NCBI RefSeq assembly: GCF_018437275.1
Contig: NZ_JAAMFK010000004.1
Coordinates: forward strand, 62,001-126,000
From: Fructobacillus broussonetiae
GTDB taxonomy: Bacteria; Bacillota; Bacilli; Lactobacillales; Lactobacillaceae
Direction: 5' to 3'
DNA length: 64,000 nt
Part shown: piece after piece, positions 8,046-16,309 of the stretch
Numbering within the stretch: the stretch's first letter is position 1
Layout of the letters: the number at the start of each line of letters is the position of its first letter
The notes under the pieces: model-generated
Told to the model about the DNA's origin: nothing
Database searches by the model: none
What the model saw: the letters and a program-made list of their open reading frames with translations, nothing else
Translations under genes and position numbers: made by a program

Positions 8046-8366
8046 ATGGGAATGCGTGTAGATAATTTTGTTCATCCCGATGAACGAAAGGTTGTTGATG
8101 AACGTCGGATTAAGATGCTGAAGTTGTTCTCAAAGATTGCAACGGCAATGTGTATCTTGATGTACGTTTCATACATCCCACAGATCCAGGCTAACTTCTC
8201 TGGAAATCCAGTTAACCCACTCCAGCCATTGGTTGCGATGATTAACGCCACCCTTTGGGTTGGGTACGGTTGGTGCAAGACTTACAAGGATTGGCCAATC
8301 ATCATTTCTAATATTCCGGGGGTTATCTTCGGATTGGTAACCGTTGTGACGGTTTACATTCACTAA
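8046..8366 (+). CDS. SemiSWEET family (PQ-loop) sugar transporter-like protein
   Basis: A 106-aa protein with a polar N-terminus of about 28 residues and three membrane helices (residues 30-46, 60-77, 86-104). The motifs YIPQI in helix 1, NPLQPLVAMINATLW in helix 2 and the KDWPIIISNIPG segment leading into helix 3 are those of bacterial SemiSWEETs, half-size sugar facilitators that work as dimers. Ribosome site AGGAGAT; own promoter in the AT-rich spacer and its own terminator, so a monocistronic unit. Substrate cannot be read from sequence. The polar N-terminal extension is longer than in the shortest family members. Confidence 0.85.
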   Translation: MGMRVDNFVHPDERKVVDERRIKMLKLFSKIATAMCILMYVSYIPQIQANFSGNPVNPLQPLVAMINATLWVGYGWCKTYKDWPIIISNIPGVIFGLVTVVTVYIH

Positions 8367-8379
8367 TCGAGTTATTTGA

Positions 8380-8406
8380 GTCGCTGCATTTTGCAGCGGC
8401 TTTTTT
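8380..8406 (+). terminator. Terminator after SemiSWEET-like gene
   Basis: TCGCTGC pairs with GCAGCGG around ATTTT, followed by six T. Confidence 0.85.
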
Positions 8407-8497
8407 GTTGCCTGAAAAAGTCGAGGACGTACCTTGCGCGCGTTTCTTTTCTCGATTACTGGTGGTAAAATATTTCTTATCAAAGAGGGGGGTGCTT

Positions 8498-10531
8498 ATG
8501 GCCATTTCAGTTGAAGATTCAGTCGACGTTTTGTCCGGAGTCGGGCCTAAGCGTCTACAGGCCCTGCAGGACTTAGGAATTTTTACCATTTATGATCTGC
8601 TGTCCTACTATCCCTTCCGTTACGATGACATGGGCGAGCGCTTACCATCCCAAACAATGGATGGTGAAAAGGTGACCTTCAAGGGTGTGATATCCACACC
8701 ACCCGTTGTGCGACGCTTTGGGAAGCGTTCGCAAACGGTGATTGGTCTGTTGGTTGACCGGGAAAACGTTCGCGTGACGTTTTTTAACCAACCCTGGATT
8801 GCCAAGAACCTGGAGGTTGGACAAGAAGTTGCAGTCTATGGAACGTACAACGCTGCACGGGCAGCGATGACTGCCATTAAGTTGGTGCCAGCATCGATTG
8901 ATGGCCTGTCACCCATCTACCCGGTTTCAAAAGCCATTAAGGCTAAGACAGTGGCTGAACTCGTGGAACAGGCCTGGGGCCAAGTTCGCGGTCAGATGGA
9001 TAACTTGGTGCCAAAGCACCTTCGCGAGAAGTACCGCTTGTTAGACAAAAACGAGCAGGTTGAATACAGCCATTTTCCAAATGACAAAATCGAGGCGAAG
9101 GCTGGTCGTCGCTCGGCTGCCTTCGAGGAGTTTTTCCTTTTTCAGATGCGCCTGCAACTCATTAAGCAGGCCGACCAGCGTTTCTTAGGCGAAGCGCTGA
9201 ACTACGATCGTAAGGCCGTCTCTGACTTTATCAAAGCCTTACCATTCGAACTGACCAATGCGCAGAACCGAGTGGTTGACGAGATACTCGCTGATCAAGC
9301 TTCGCCACAGCACATGAACCGTTTGCTGCAAGGAGACGTTGGTTCCGGTAAGACGGTGGTCGCTGCCATTGCCATGTTTGCTTCGGTAACAGCCGGAAAC
9401 CAGGCTGCCATCATGGCGCCAACCGAAATCCTGGCCCAGCAGCACGCAAAGGGGCTCGCTAAGCTCTTTGATGCTGCGGGCATCGATTTGCGCGTGGAAC
9501 TGTTGACCTCCGGATTGAAGGCTGCGCAACGTCGCCAGATTCTGGAAGACCTTGAAAACGGCGACATCGACGTTGTCGTTGGAACCCACGCCCTTGTGCA
9601 AGAGGGCGTACACTTCCACCACCTGGGCGTTGCTGTGATTGACGAACAGCACCGCTTCGGAGTGAAGCAGCGTGCAAAGTTACGTGAGGGTGGGGTCAAC
9701 CCGGACATCCTGGCGATGACCGCCACACCGATTCCTCGGACTTTGGCCATTACGGCCTACGGCGAGATGGAAGTTTCCGTGATTGACGAGCTGCCGGCTG
9801 GGCGAAAGAAGATTATCACGAAGCAACTGCCAAACCGTCAATACGACCAGGCTTTGGCCATGCTGAAGGAAGAGTTGGCCAAGGGGGCACAGGCTTACAT
9901 CGTCACACCCCTGATTGAAGAGTCGGAATCACTGGACGTTCAAAACGTGACGGCGGTCTACCAAGATTTGCAGGACGAGCTGCAGGAATACACGGTCGGT
10001 TTGCTGCACGGTCGCTTACCAAAGGAAGATAAGGACGCCTTGATGGCCGGCTTCTCGGACAACCAAGTTCAAGTTCTTGTTTCGACAACCGTTATCGAAG
10101 TTGGGGTCGACGTGCCAAACGCGTCGATTATGCTGATTCTTGATGCCGACCGTTTCGGGTTGGCGCAGCTCCACCAGCTTCGTGGCCGTGTTGGTCGTGG
10201 TGACCGCCAGTCCTACACGATTTTGCTGGCTGATCCAAAAACGGAATACGGAAAAGAGCGCTTGCAGGCCCTGGTCGACACGACCGACGGCTTCGAGTTA
10301 GCGCAAAAAGACTTGGAGCTTCGTGGTTCTGGTGATATTCTAGGAACGAAGCAGGCCGGTGTTCCAGAGTTCCAAGTGGGCGATCCTGTAAAGGATTTGA
10401 CGATGCTCACCATCGCCCAGGAGGAGGCTTTGAACCTCGTTAGAGAAGACGGCTGGGACCGCGAGGAAGACAACCAGGCTTTGGTTGAACATCTCTCAAA
10501 GACAATGGCTTCCTTCCGCCACTTTGACTAA
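8498..10531 (+). CDS. recG: ATP-dependent DNA helicase RecG
   Basis: Branch-migration helicase that remodels stalled forks and recombination intermediates (677 aa). An N-terminal helix-hairpin-like LSGVGPKRLQALQDLGI and an OB-fold wedge domain (residues 60-150) precede superfamily 2 helicase motifs: Walker A GDVGSGKT near residue 275, DEQH box (VIDEQHRFG) near 385, TATPIPRT, and the TRG-type C-terminal QLRGRVGRG. The ATG at 8498 is chosen because GAGGGGGG lies 5-6 bases upstream; the frame extends further back but only into the preceding terminator. A TGG-TAAAAT extended -10 lies at 8463-8471. recG followed by plsX and acpP is the common Bacilli order. Confidence 0.97.
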   Translation: MAISVEDSVDVLSGVGPKRLQALQDLGIFTIYDLLSYYPFRYDDMGERLPSQTMDGEKVTFKGVISTPPVVRRFGKRSQTVIGLLVDRENVRVTFFNQPWIAKNLEVGQEVAVYGTYNAARAAMTAIKLVPASIDGLSPIYPVSKAIKAKTVAELVEQAWGQVRGQMDNLVPKHLREKYRLLDKNEQVEYSHFPNDKIEAKAGRRSAAFEEFFLFQMRLQLIKQADQRFLGEALNYDRKAVSDFIKALPFELTNAQNRVVDEILADQASPQHMNRLLQGDVGSGKTVVAAIAMFASVTAGNQAAIMAPTEILAQQHAKGLAKLFDAAGIDLRVELLTSGLKAAQRRQILEDLENGDIDVVVGTHALVQEGVHFHHLGVAVIDEQHRFGVKQRAKLREGGVNPDILAMTATPIPRTLAITAYGEMEVSVIDELPAGRKKIITKQLPNRQYDQALAMLKEELAKGAQAYIVTPLIEESESLDVQNVTAVYQDLQDELQEYTVGLLHGRLPKEDKDALMAGFSDNQVQVLVSTTVIEVGVDVPNASIMLILDADRFGLAQLHQLRGRVGRGDRQSYTILLADPKTEYGKERLQALVDTTDGFELAQKDLELRGSGDILGTKQAGVPEFQVGDPVKDLTMLTIAQEEALNLVREDGWDREEDNQALVEHLSKTMASFRHFD

Positions 10532-10553
10532 GAGCGCCAGCAAAGTGGGCCTG

Positions 10554-10570
10554 GTCCGGGTCGGACTTTT
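10554..10570 (+). terminator. Weak terminator after recG
   Basis: GTCCG-GGT-CGGAC hairpin followed by four T. The T-run is short, so read-through into plsX is likely. A second CCGTCCGGGTCTGAC segment follows directly. Confidence 0.4.
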
Positions 10571-10637
10571 ACCGTCCGGGTCTGACTAATACAAATGAAA
10601 ATTAATAATGAATAACTGAGACTACAGGAGAAATGTT

Positions 10638-11669
10638 TTGATTAAGATTGCAATTGATGCCATGGGTGGCGATCACGCCCCAGAAGAAATCGTGAAGGGT
10701 GTTGAAATGGCCCGTGACCGTTACAAGGACCTGGAATTCATGCTCTTTGGAACGGAAAGTGAAGTGAAGCCTTTGATTCAATCCATGGAACGTTTGGAAC
10801 TTATTCCAACGAACGAAGTGATTGCGATGGGGGATGAACCCGTTAAGGCGATGAAGGAAAAGCAGGACTCATCATTGGTCCAAGCCGCAAACGCCGTGAA
10901 GGCAGGAAAGGCCGACGCGCTTTTCTCAGCTGGTAACACGGGGGCAATCTTGTCATCAGCCATCTTCATCGTTGGCCGTATCCGCGGAGTGGAACGTCCA
11001 GCCTTGGCAACGGCCTTTCCAGCATTTGGCGGACCACACAAGGAATTCGTGTTCATGGACTTGGGCGCAAACGCTGAAAACAAGCCATCACACTTGTACC
11101 AGTACGGTATCTTGGGAACCTTCTACGCGGAATCCGTTATGGGCATCGACAACCCACGCGTTCGCTTGTTGAACAACGGTGGGGAAGAAGATAAGGGTGA
11201 CGACGTCCACAAGGAAGCCCACCAGTTGATGAAGAACACGGATGCCTTTAACTTCTTGGGTAACGTGGAGTCACGTGAAATCATGGAAGGAACGGCTGAC
11301 GTGGTCGTTGCGGACGGATTCTCAGGAAACGCGACGTTGAAGGCCATTGAAGGAACGGCCTTGACGATGATGGGGCAGATTAAGGAATCCATTAAGGGTT
11401 CAGGAATCCGTGGCCTTTTGGGAGCCTTGTTGTTGAAGCCGGCATTGAAGGCGATGAAGCACAAGATGGACTTCCAGGAAAACGGGGGAGCCGTGGTGCT
11501 TGGTGTGAAGGCACCGGTTGTGAAGACGCACGGTTCAGCAAAGGCAAACGCTGTGGCAAACTCAATGGGTCAAATCCAGACGATGGTGGAAGAAAACCTT
11601 GTTGGAAAGACGACGGACTTCATTAAGGAAAACGCCGATAAGCTGAAGGTGAAGAAGGCGGCAAAATAA
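10638..11669 (+). CDS. plsX: Phosphate acyltransferase PlsX
   Basis: Converts acyl-ACP to acyl-phosphate, the acyl donor for the first step of phospholipid synthesis (with PlsY). The 343-aa protein begins IKIAIDAMGGDHAP, the PlsX signature, and contains LFSAGNTGAILSSA and VVADGFSGNATLKAIEG, also typical. The start is TTG at 10638; AGGAG ends 7 bases before it and the homologous N-terminus begins there. It is followed by acpP 66 bases downstream with its own ribosome site, linking acyl-phosphate synthesis to the carrier protein. Peripheral membrane enzyme. Confidence 0.96.
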   Translation: MIKIAIDAMGGDHAPEEIVKGVEMARDRYKDLEFMLFGTESEVKPLIQSMERLELIPTNEVIAMGDEPVKAMKEKQDSSLVQAANAVKAGKADALFSAGNTGAILSSAIFIVGRIRGVERPALATAFPAFGGPHKEFVFMDLGANAENKPSHLYQYGILGTFYAESVMGIDNPRVRLLNNGGEEDKGDDVHKEAHQLMKNTDAFNFLGNVESREIMEGTADVVVADGFSGNATLKAIEGTALTMMGQIKESIKGSGIRGLLGALLLKPALKAMKHKMDFQENGGAVVLGVKAPVVKTHGSAKANAVANSMGQIQTMVEENLVGKTTDFIKENADKLKVKKAAK

Positions 11670-11735
11670 GTCGGACAATTGACTGATTTTTGTGTTAGTA
11701 TAAGACTCGATTTAAAACCTTGAGGAGAATGTTCA

Positions 11736-11987
11736 ATGGCCTTATCGAAGGAGCAAATTTACGAGCAAATCAAAGATGAAGTTGCTAATCGTTTTGCGAT
11801 TTCTGCGGACAAGATTGAACCAAACGCGGACTTCGTGGAGAAGATCGGCGCGGATTCAATTGACGTGGTCGAATTAGTGGTGGAGTTGGAAGACGAGTTC
11901 GACATGGAAGTGCCGGACGAGGAGCTGGACGACTTGACGACGCTGAACCAGGTGACTGATTACGTGTATGCGCACCAGGGTAAGTAA
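11736..11987 (+). CDS. acpP: Acyl carrier protein
   Basis: Small acidic carrier (83 aa) for fatty acid synthesis. The phosphopantetheine attachment serine lies in GADSIDVVEL at about residue 42. The helix II sequence is very acidic (ELEDEFDMEVPDEELDDL), as in ACPs. Ribosome site GAGGAG. It is the downstream partner of plsX; the rnc-smc-ftsY genes that follow acpP in many Bacilli are not here, a SprT gene comes instead. Confidence 0.96.
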   Translation: MALSKEQIYEQIKDEVANRFAISADKIEPNADFVEKIGADSIDVVELVVELEDEFDMEVPDEELDDLTTLNQVTDYVYAHQGK

Positions 11988-12543
11988 GTTTTTTACGAAA
12001 AAACGGGCCCGTCCCGTGCCCTCCCCAACATCACGCCAACCGCATCCTGCGCGTCCAACTAAAAAACGCCAGGGGGACCAGACGAGCTTAGGCACCCCAA
12101 TGCAGGCTGCGCTCCAGCAGCAGGTGGAATCGATTTCCATCACCGCCTTCAACCGTCCTTTCACCCATGAAGCGGTGTGGAACGCCCGTTTGCAAACGAC
12201 TGGCGGTCGCTACCACCTGAAAGATCATCACCTGGATTTTAATCCCAAGATGAAAGATCAACCGGACTTTGATGCTATCATCAAACACGAGCTGTGCCAC
12301 TACCACCTCCATTTGCTGGGGCGGGGCTACAAGCATGCCGATGCGGACTTCAAAGCCCTGTTAAAGCAGGTTGGCGGTTCGCGCTACGCACCAGACGTTG
12401 GGGCAAGGCGCACGGTAAAACGCAAGTACCACTACACCTGTTCAAACGGTCATCTTTTTGACCGGGCCAGGCCGGTGGATACGAAGCGCTACCGTTGTGG
12501 TCGCTGCCGAGGAAAGCTCACCTTAGTGAAAAAGGATGACTAG
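11968..12543 (+). CDS. SprT-like zinc metalloprotease-fold protein
   Basis: SprT family protein (YdcK type). It has the zinc-binding HELCHYHLH motif, the AVWNARLQTTGGRYHL segment before it, and a C-terminal four-Cys zinc ribbon (YTCSNGHLF...YRCGRCRGKL). Family members are about 150 aa; as annotated this is 191 aa because of a basic, Pro-rich N-terminal 44 residues. The true start is uncertain: ATG 11968 overlaps acpP by 20 bases with AGGTGA 12 bases upstream, while ATG 12100 would give the normal size (147 aa) but has no ribosome site. Role unknown; eukaryotic relatives cleave DNA-protein crosslinks. Confidence 0.88.
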   Translation: MRTRVSKFFTKKRARPVPSPTSRQPHPARPTKKRQGDQTSLGTPMQAALQQQVESISITAFNRPFTHEAVWNARLQTTGGRYHLKDHHLDFNPKMKDQPDFDAIIKHELCHYHLHLLGRGYKHADADFKALLKQVGGSRYAPDVGARRTVKRKYHYTCSNGHLFDRARPVDTKRYRCGRCRGKLTLVKKDD

Positions 12544-12584
12544 GCCGGCCTGAAGCTATCGAACGGCTTGATGTGGATTGGTCG

Positions 12585-12781
12585 CGCACGCGACCGACTT
12601 TTATAAAGCTCGCCTCAAAATGACTGCCGTTAAGGCCAGGGTACGCGACGGACTTTTATAAAGCTGCCTCAAAATGGCGGGCGTTTAAAGCCAGCGCACG
12701 CGCCCCGCTTAAAACCTCACCAACCACCTCAGAAAGTGGCCGTTTAAAGTCAGCGCACGTGACCCACTTGAAACAAAACAG
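12585..12781. repeat. Array of about 55-bp degenerate direct repeats (3.5 copies)
   Basis: Units begin at 12585, 12640, 12695 and 12754 (partial), with lengths 55, 55 and 59. Shared elements are CGCACGCG or ACGCGACG at the start, GACTTTTATAAAGC, CCTCAAAATG and a closing TTAAAGCCAG or variant. Copies 1 and 2 are most alike, 3 and 4 have diverged. The first unit starts within a perfect dyad, GGTCGCG-CA-CGCGACC (12580-12595). With flanks this fills the non-coding 330 bases between the SprT gene and ccpA; no gene is seen. Confidence 0.75.
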
Positions 12782-12790
12782 TAATTTAGA

Positions 12791-12826
12791 AAAGCACGGG
12801 ACAATTTGCGACCCCGTGCTTTTTTT
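12791..12826 (+). terminator. Terminator upstream of ccpA
   Basis: AGCACGGG pairs with CCCGTGCT across a 12-base loop and is followed by six T. It ends transcripts coming through the repeat array. The ccpA -35 lies in its loop. Confidence 0.8.
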
Positions 12827-12834
12827 GCTAAGAT
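12806..12834 (+). promoter_or_regulatory. ccpA promoter
   Basis: TTGCGA, 17 bases, then TAAGAT with an upstream TG (extended -10). It overlaps the terminator above, so the promoter is insulated from upstream transcription. Confidence 0.6.
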
Positions 12835-12842
12835 ATTTTAAG

Positions 12843-12857
12843 AATAAAGCGCTTTCA
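12843..12857. promoter_or_regulatory. Probable cre site (CcpA autoregulation)
   Basis: AATAAAGCGCTTTCA has two mismatches to the catabolite response element consensus, with the central CG and right half intact and a palindromic AAAGCGCTTT core. It lies just after the expected transcription start, a road-block position, in front of ccpA itself. Confidence 0.55.
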
Positions 12858-12876
12858 AAAGAGGGTGGAAAAGACG

Positions 12877-13884
12877 ATGGACGAACAGAAGAAAAACGCA
12901 ACAATTTATGACGTGGCCGCAGCGGTCGGGGTCTCACTCGCAACCGTTTCCCGCGTTGTGAACGGCTCGGATAGTGTTCGGCCAGCCACCCGTGATAAGG
13001 TGTTGGCTGCCATCGAAGAATTGGGCTACCAGCCAAACGCCGTGGCCCGTGGTCTTGCGTCAAAGAAGACGACGACGGTTGGGGTGGTGATTCCAGATAT
13101 CACGAACCTTTTCTACTCCGAGCTCACCCGCGGAATCGACGACATCGCACGTATGTACCAGTACGACGTGCTGTTGACGAATACGGACGATGAGGAAGAG
13201 CAGGCGATGACGGCCATCAAGAACCTGGCGCAAAAGCAGGTGGACGGCATTATTTACATGGGAACGAAGTTGTCAGAAAAGGTCCTTTCGGCCGTTCGAG
13301 CAACTGGGGTTCCGGTTGTTCTGGCTGGATCAGTGGCCGGGGATGGTGCTTTGCCATCCGTGAACATTGATTATACGGCAGCTTTTCAAGAAATCACGAC
13401 GAAGTTTTTGAACAAAAACCACAGTCGTGTGGCCTTAGTGCTTGGTTCAAAGGACCGGACAATTGACGAGAAGTTCCGTTTGGAGGGCTACAAGAAGGCC
13501 TTGGAAGAAGCGGGCGAAAGCTTTGATGAAAGCCTGGTGTTCACGGGGGCAAAGGGCTATGCTGCGGGTCAGAAGTTGGCTGCCCAAATTATCGAGCAGA
13601 AGGCCCAGGCCGTGGTGGCCTACGAGGACGAAGTGGCACTTGGAATCTTGAACGCGGTGCAGGACGCGGGGTACAAGGTGCCGGAGGACTTGGAGATTAT
13701 TTCATCAAACAACACGACGTACACGTTGGTGGCGCGTCCGGAGTTGTCGTCGATTAACCAGCCGAAGTACGATATCGGAGCGGTGGCGATGCGGATGTTG
13801 ACGAAGCTGATGAATAAAGAAGAAGTGGGCGAGGACCAGGTGAAGTTGCCATATACGTTGGTGGAACGCGCTTCGACTATGTAA
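12877..13884 (+). CDS. ccpA: Catabolite control protein A
   Basis: LacI-family global regulator of carbon catabolite repression (335 aa). The helix-turn-helix TIYDVAAAVGVSLATVSRVVNG is followed by the hinge helix PNAVARGLASKKTTTVGVVIPDI, which is diagnostic for CcpA rather than other LacI members. The rest is a periplasmic-binding-like effector domain that contacts HPr-Ser-P. ATG 12877 is preferred over an in-frame GTG at 12865, because GAGGGTGG is well placed for the former and overlaps the latter. Monocistronic: terminator before, hairpins after. The gene product probably controls the gluconate cluster nearby through cre sites. Confidence 0.94.
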   Translation: MDEQKKNATIYDVAAAVGVSLATVSRVVNGSDSVRPATRDKVLAAIEELGYQPNAVARGLASKKTTTVGVVIPDITNLFYSELTRGIDDIARMYQYDVLLTNTDDEEEQAMTAIKNLAQKQVDGIIYMGTKLSEKVLSAVRATGVPVVLAGSVAGDGALPSVNIDYTAAFQEITTKFLNKNHSRVALVLGSKDRTIDEKFRLEGYKKALEEAGESFDESLVFTGAKGYAAGQKLAAQIIEQKAQAVVAYEDEVALGILNAVQDAGYKVPEDLEIISSNNTTYTLVARPELSSINQPKYDIGAVAMRMLTKLMNKEEVGEDQVKLPYTLVERASTM

Positions 13885-13955
13885 AAAACGCGCGACCAGC
13901 CGGCCGCGCTTACAAACGCCCAGCGGCACCCGGATCACACCGGGCGCCGCAAAAC

Positions 13956-13985
13956 AAAGCTAGCTGTTCTTGGTTAGCTTTTTTG
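13956..13985 (+). terminator. Terminator after ccpA
   Basis: AAGCTA pairs with TAGCTT around a 12-base loop, followed by a T-run. A second GC-rich hairpin, GGCACCCGG and CCGGGCGCC (13925-13948), precedes it without a T-run. Confidence 0.7.
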
Positions 13986-14066
13986 TTTAGAATGAAAATA
14001 AAGTAATTGCCTTTTTTAAAAGCGTCAACTAAAATATAACAAGCTAGAATATACGGAGGGAAGTTC

Positions 14067-15413
14067 ATGAAGAACATTCGTAGCTTATCAGCATTCTCAT
14101 TGGTGCTGTTATTTATCTCATTTACCATGTCGATTTCACAGTCGACGATGACCACCGCGTACCCAATTTTGATGAAGCAGTTTGGCATTGACGCCGCTGC
14201 CGTCCAGTGGGTGACGTCCGGATTCATGGTGGCCATGACCTTGGTGATGCCTTTGTCACCATGGTTGCTCGATAACTTGAAGTTGCGCACCCTGCTCAAC
14301 TTGATTGTTTCCACCTTCTTGGTGGGGACGGCGATTGCGGTGGTCACGCCAAACTTCTTGGGTGTTATCGTTGGTCGTTTGTTGGAAGGAGTGGCCGTTG
14401 GTGCGCTCTTCCCAACCTACCAGTCCGTCATTATGGAAAACACGGACGAAGCCAACCGTGGAATTGCCATGGGAGCCGTTGGTTTGGTGATGTCATCCGC
14501 CTTGGCAGTTGGGCCAATCGTTTCTGGAATTGTCTTGCAGTTCGGAACTTGGCGCTTGCTCTTTGCTTTCTTCTTCGTGGTCTTATTGGCCTTGATTTTG
14601 TCCGTTCAAGGAAAAATCAAGAACACCCACGAATTGAAGCCACGCAGCTTTGATTTCTTGTCATCCTTTTTGCTCATCGGTTTTGCCGGTTTGCTCTACA
14701 CGATTTCCATCTTGCCGAGCCAAGGATGGTCAGCACCTTTGGCCATCACGCTCATCATTTCCGTTGTGCTCTTGGTGGCCTTTGTTGTTCGCCAACTGAA
14801 GGAAAAGACGCCGTTCTTGGATTTGCGTGTCTTTAAGTACCGCGGCTACTTGTCAGCGATGCTTCTCACTGGAATGTCATACTCTGGTTTGATCACCGCA
14901 ACGGTTATCATGCCTTTGTACTTCCAGAAGGTCTTTGGCTTTGCGCCAATCATCTCTGGTTTCTTGATGATTCCAGCCGCCGTCTTCTTGTCCTGGTTGA
15001 ACCCACGGGCTGGTCGCTTGCTTGGTCAAATTGGTTTGCGCCCCCTCGTGTTGATTGGATCATCCATGATGGTTTTGGGTTACTTGACTTTGGCTGTCTT
15101 TGGAACGAAGTTCTTCCTCTTGGCCATCGTTGGGGCCATGTTGCTTGAAGGTGGAAACGCCTTCATCATGATGCCAGCCGTGACGGCTTCATCAAACGCC
15201 TTGCCAAAGGATTTGATCTCACACGGAACGGCAATCATCACGACGATGCGCCAGTTGATTGGTGCCTTGTCCATCTTGGTCGCTGGAATCTTAATCGGAT
15301 TCTTCTTGAATGACCACACCTACGGTATGTCATTGAATTTGACCGCCGCATGGTTTATCTTGATTCCGTTGTCAGGCTACCTCTTGGCAACCCGCTTGCA
15401 AGTTAAAAAGTAA
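14067..15413 (+). CDS. MFS drug:H+ antiporter (DHA2-like)
   Basis: Major facilitator transporter of 448 aa, twelve or more membrane helices. Helix 1 carries the STMTTAYPILMKQFGIDAAAVQWVTSGFM pattern common in the EmrB/QacA group, and helix 5 has the antiporter motif C (AVGPIVSGIVLQFGTWR). It is thus most likely an exporter of drugs or metabolites; the substrate is not evident. CGGAGGG lies 6 bases before ATG. It stands alone between two terminators. No adjacent TetR/MarR regulator is visible, so its control is unknown. Confidence 0.88.
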   Translation: MKNIRSLSAFSLVLLFISFTMSISQSTMTTAYPILMKQFGIDAAAVQWVTSGFMVAMTLVMPLSPWLLDNLKLRTLLNLIVSTFLVGTAIAVVTPNFLGVIVGRLLEGVAVGALFPTYQSVIMENTDEANRGIAMGAVGLVMSSALAVGPIVSGIVLQFGTWRLLFAFFFVVLLALILSVQGKIKNTHELKPRSFDFLSSFLLIGFAGLLYTISILPSQGWSAPLAITLIISVVLLVAFVVRQLKEKTPFLDLRVFKYRGYLSAMLLTGMSYSGLITATVIMPLYFQKVFGFAPIISGFLMIPAAVFLSWLNPRAGRLLGQIGLRPLVLIGSSMMVLGYLTLAVFGTKFFLLAIVGAMLLEGGNAFIMMPAVTASSNALPKDLISHGTAIITTMRQLIGALSILVAGILIGFFLNDHTYGMSLNLTAAWFILIPLSGYLLATRLQVKK

Positions 15414-15424
15414 AAACGTGAAAC

Positions 15425-15453
15425 AGTCAGTCCCGTTCGGGTCTGACTTTTTT
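15425..15453 (+). terminator. Terminator after MFS gene
   Basis: AGTCAG-T-CCCG, loop TT, CGGG-T-CTGACT, then six T. Confidence 0.85.
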
Positions 15454-15549
15454 ACTATTCTTTTTACTAGCCTTTTTTAAAAAGGTTTTGTAAAATAGGA
15501 ATAATATATTGAATAGTAAACAGCATGGCATTTAATTGTGGAGGCTATT

Positions 15550-16179
15550 TTGGCAAAGAAACCGTTTCTGATTGGAATTACCGGTGGGTCTGGTTCGGGT
15601 AAAACAACCGTATCGAAGGCCTTGATTACGCGTTTGTCGGATAATCATCCCATCTTGCTCCAGCAGGATGTCTACTATAAGGATCAGTCCGACAAGCCGA
15701 TGGAAGAACGGATGAAGACGAACTACGATCATCCCGATTCCATTGAAACCGACCGTTTCGTGGAAGACTTGAAGAAGTTGATTAACTACGAAGCCGTTGA
15801 TACGCCGGTTTATGATTACGCGGAACACACGCGTTCTTCTGAAACCACCCACGTCGAACCAGGTGACGTCGTCATCGTCGACGGTGTTTTGTTGTTCAAT
15901 GATGCCCGTGTCCGTGACCTCATGGATTTGAAGGTCTACGTTGATACCGATGATGATATCCGCTTCATCCGCCGTCTCCAACGAGACACGCACGAACGTG
16001 GCCGTACGGTGGAAGGCGTGATCGAACAGTACACGTCAACGGTTAAGCCCATGCACAACCAGTTCGTTGAGCCAACGAAGCGCTATGCTGACATCATCGT
16101 GCCAGAAGGTGGTGGAAACTTCGTGGCCATCGACATGTTGATGAACCAGGCCATTGCCATGGTGAAAAAAGAAGATTAA
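15550..16179 (+). CDS. udk: Uridine kinase
   Basis: Pyrimidine salvage: phosphorylates uridine and cytidine to the monophosphates. The 209-aa protein has P-loop [12 protein letters not shown] at residues 8-19, [10 protein letters not shown] (substrate-binding segment), YDYAEHTR and RDTHERGRT, all typical. The start is taken as TTG 15550, 5 bases after GGAGG; an in-frame GTG at 15538 overlaps that ribosome site and would add four residues not expected in the family. Monocistronic, ended by the hairpin that follows. Confidence 0.95.
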   Translation: MAKKPFLIGITGGSGSGKTTVSKALITRLSDNHPILLQQDVYYKDQSDKPMEERMKTNYDHPDSIETDRFVEDLKKLINYEAVDTPVYDYAEHTRSSETTHVEPGDVVIVDGVLLFNDARVRDLMDLKVYVDTDDDIRFIRRLQRDTHERGRTVEGVIEQYTSTVKPMHNQFVEPTKRYADIIVPEGGGNFVAIDMLMNQAIAMVKKED

Positions 16180-16183
16180 TTCA

Positions 16184-16213
16184 AAAAGACCCGCGCAAGC
16201 GAGTCTTTTTTTA
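16184..16213 (+). terminator. Terminator after udk
   Basis: AAAGAC-C-CGC, loop GCAA, GCG-A-GTCTTT, then T-run. Confidence 0.8.
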
Positions 16214-16238
16214 TTCTTGAAAAAGTCCATTCCGAACC

Positions 16239-16268
16239 AAAAAAGACCCGGATCACACCGGGTCTTTT
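16239..16268. terminator. Bidirectional terminator between udk and the RpiR regulator
   Basis: Perfect AAAAGACCCGG and CCGGGTCTTTT around loop ATCACA. Serves mainly the converging minus-strand regulator gene. Confidence 0.88.
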
Positions 16269-16309
16269 CATTTGAACTGAAAATGTTTTTCTTGATTGAA
16301 GATTGGACC

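Noticed and set aside
8405-8497. Longer N-terminus for RecG starting at 8405
   Set aside because: It begins in the T-run of the preceding terminator and lacks a ribosome site; GAGGGGGG clearly marks 8498.
10570-10637. FapR-type operator in front of plsX
   Set aside because: No TTAGTACCTGGTACTAA-like palindrome could be found; lactic acid bacteria mostly lack FapR.
12585-12781. Possible CRISPR array
   Set aside because: The repeated units are adjacent and degenerate over their whole length, with no unique spacers and no cas genes.
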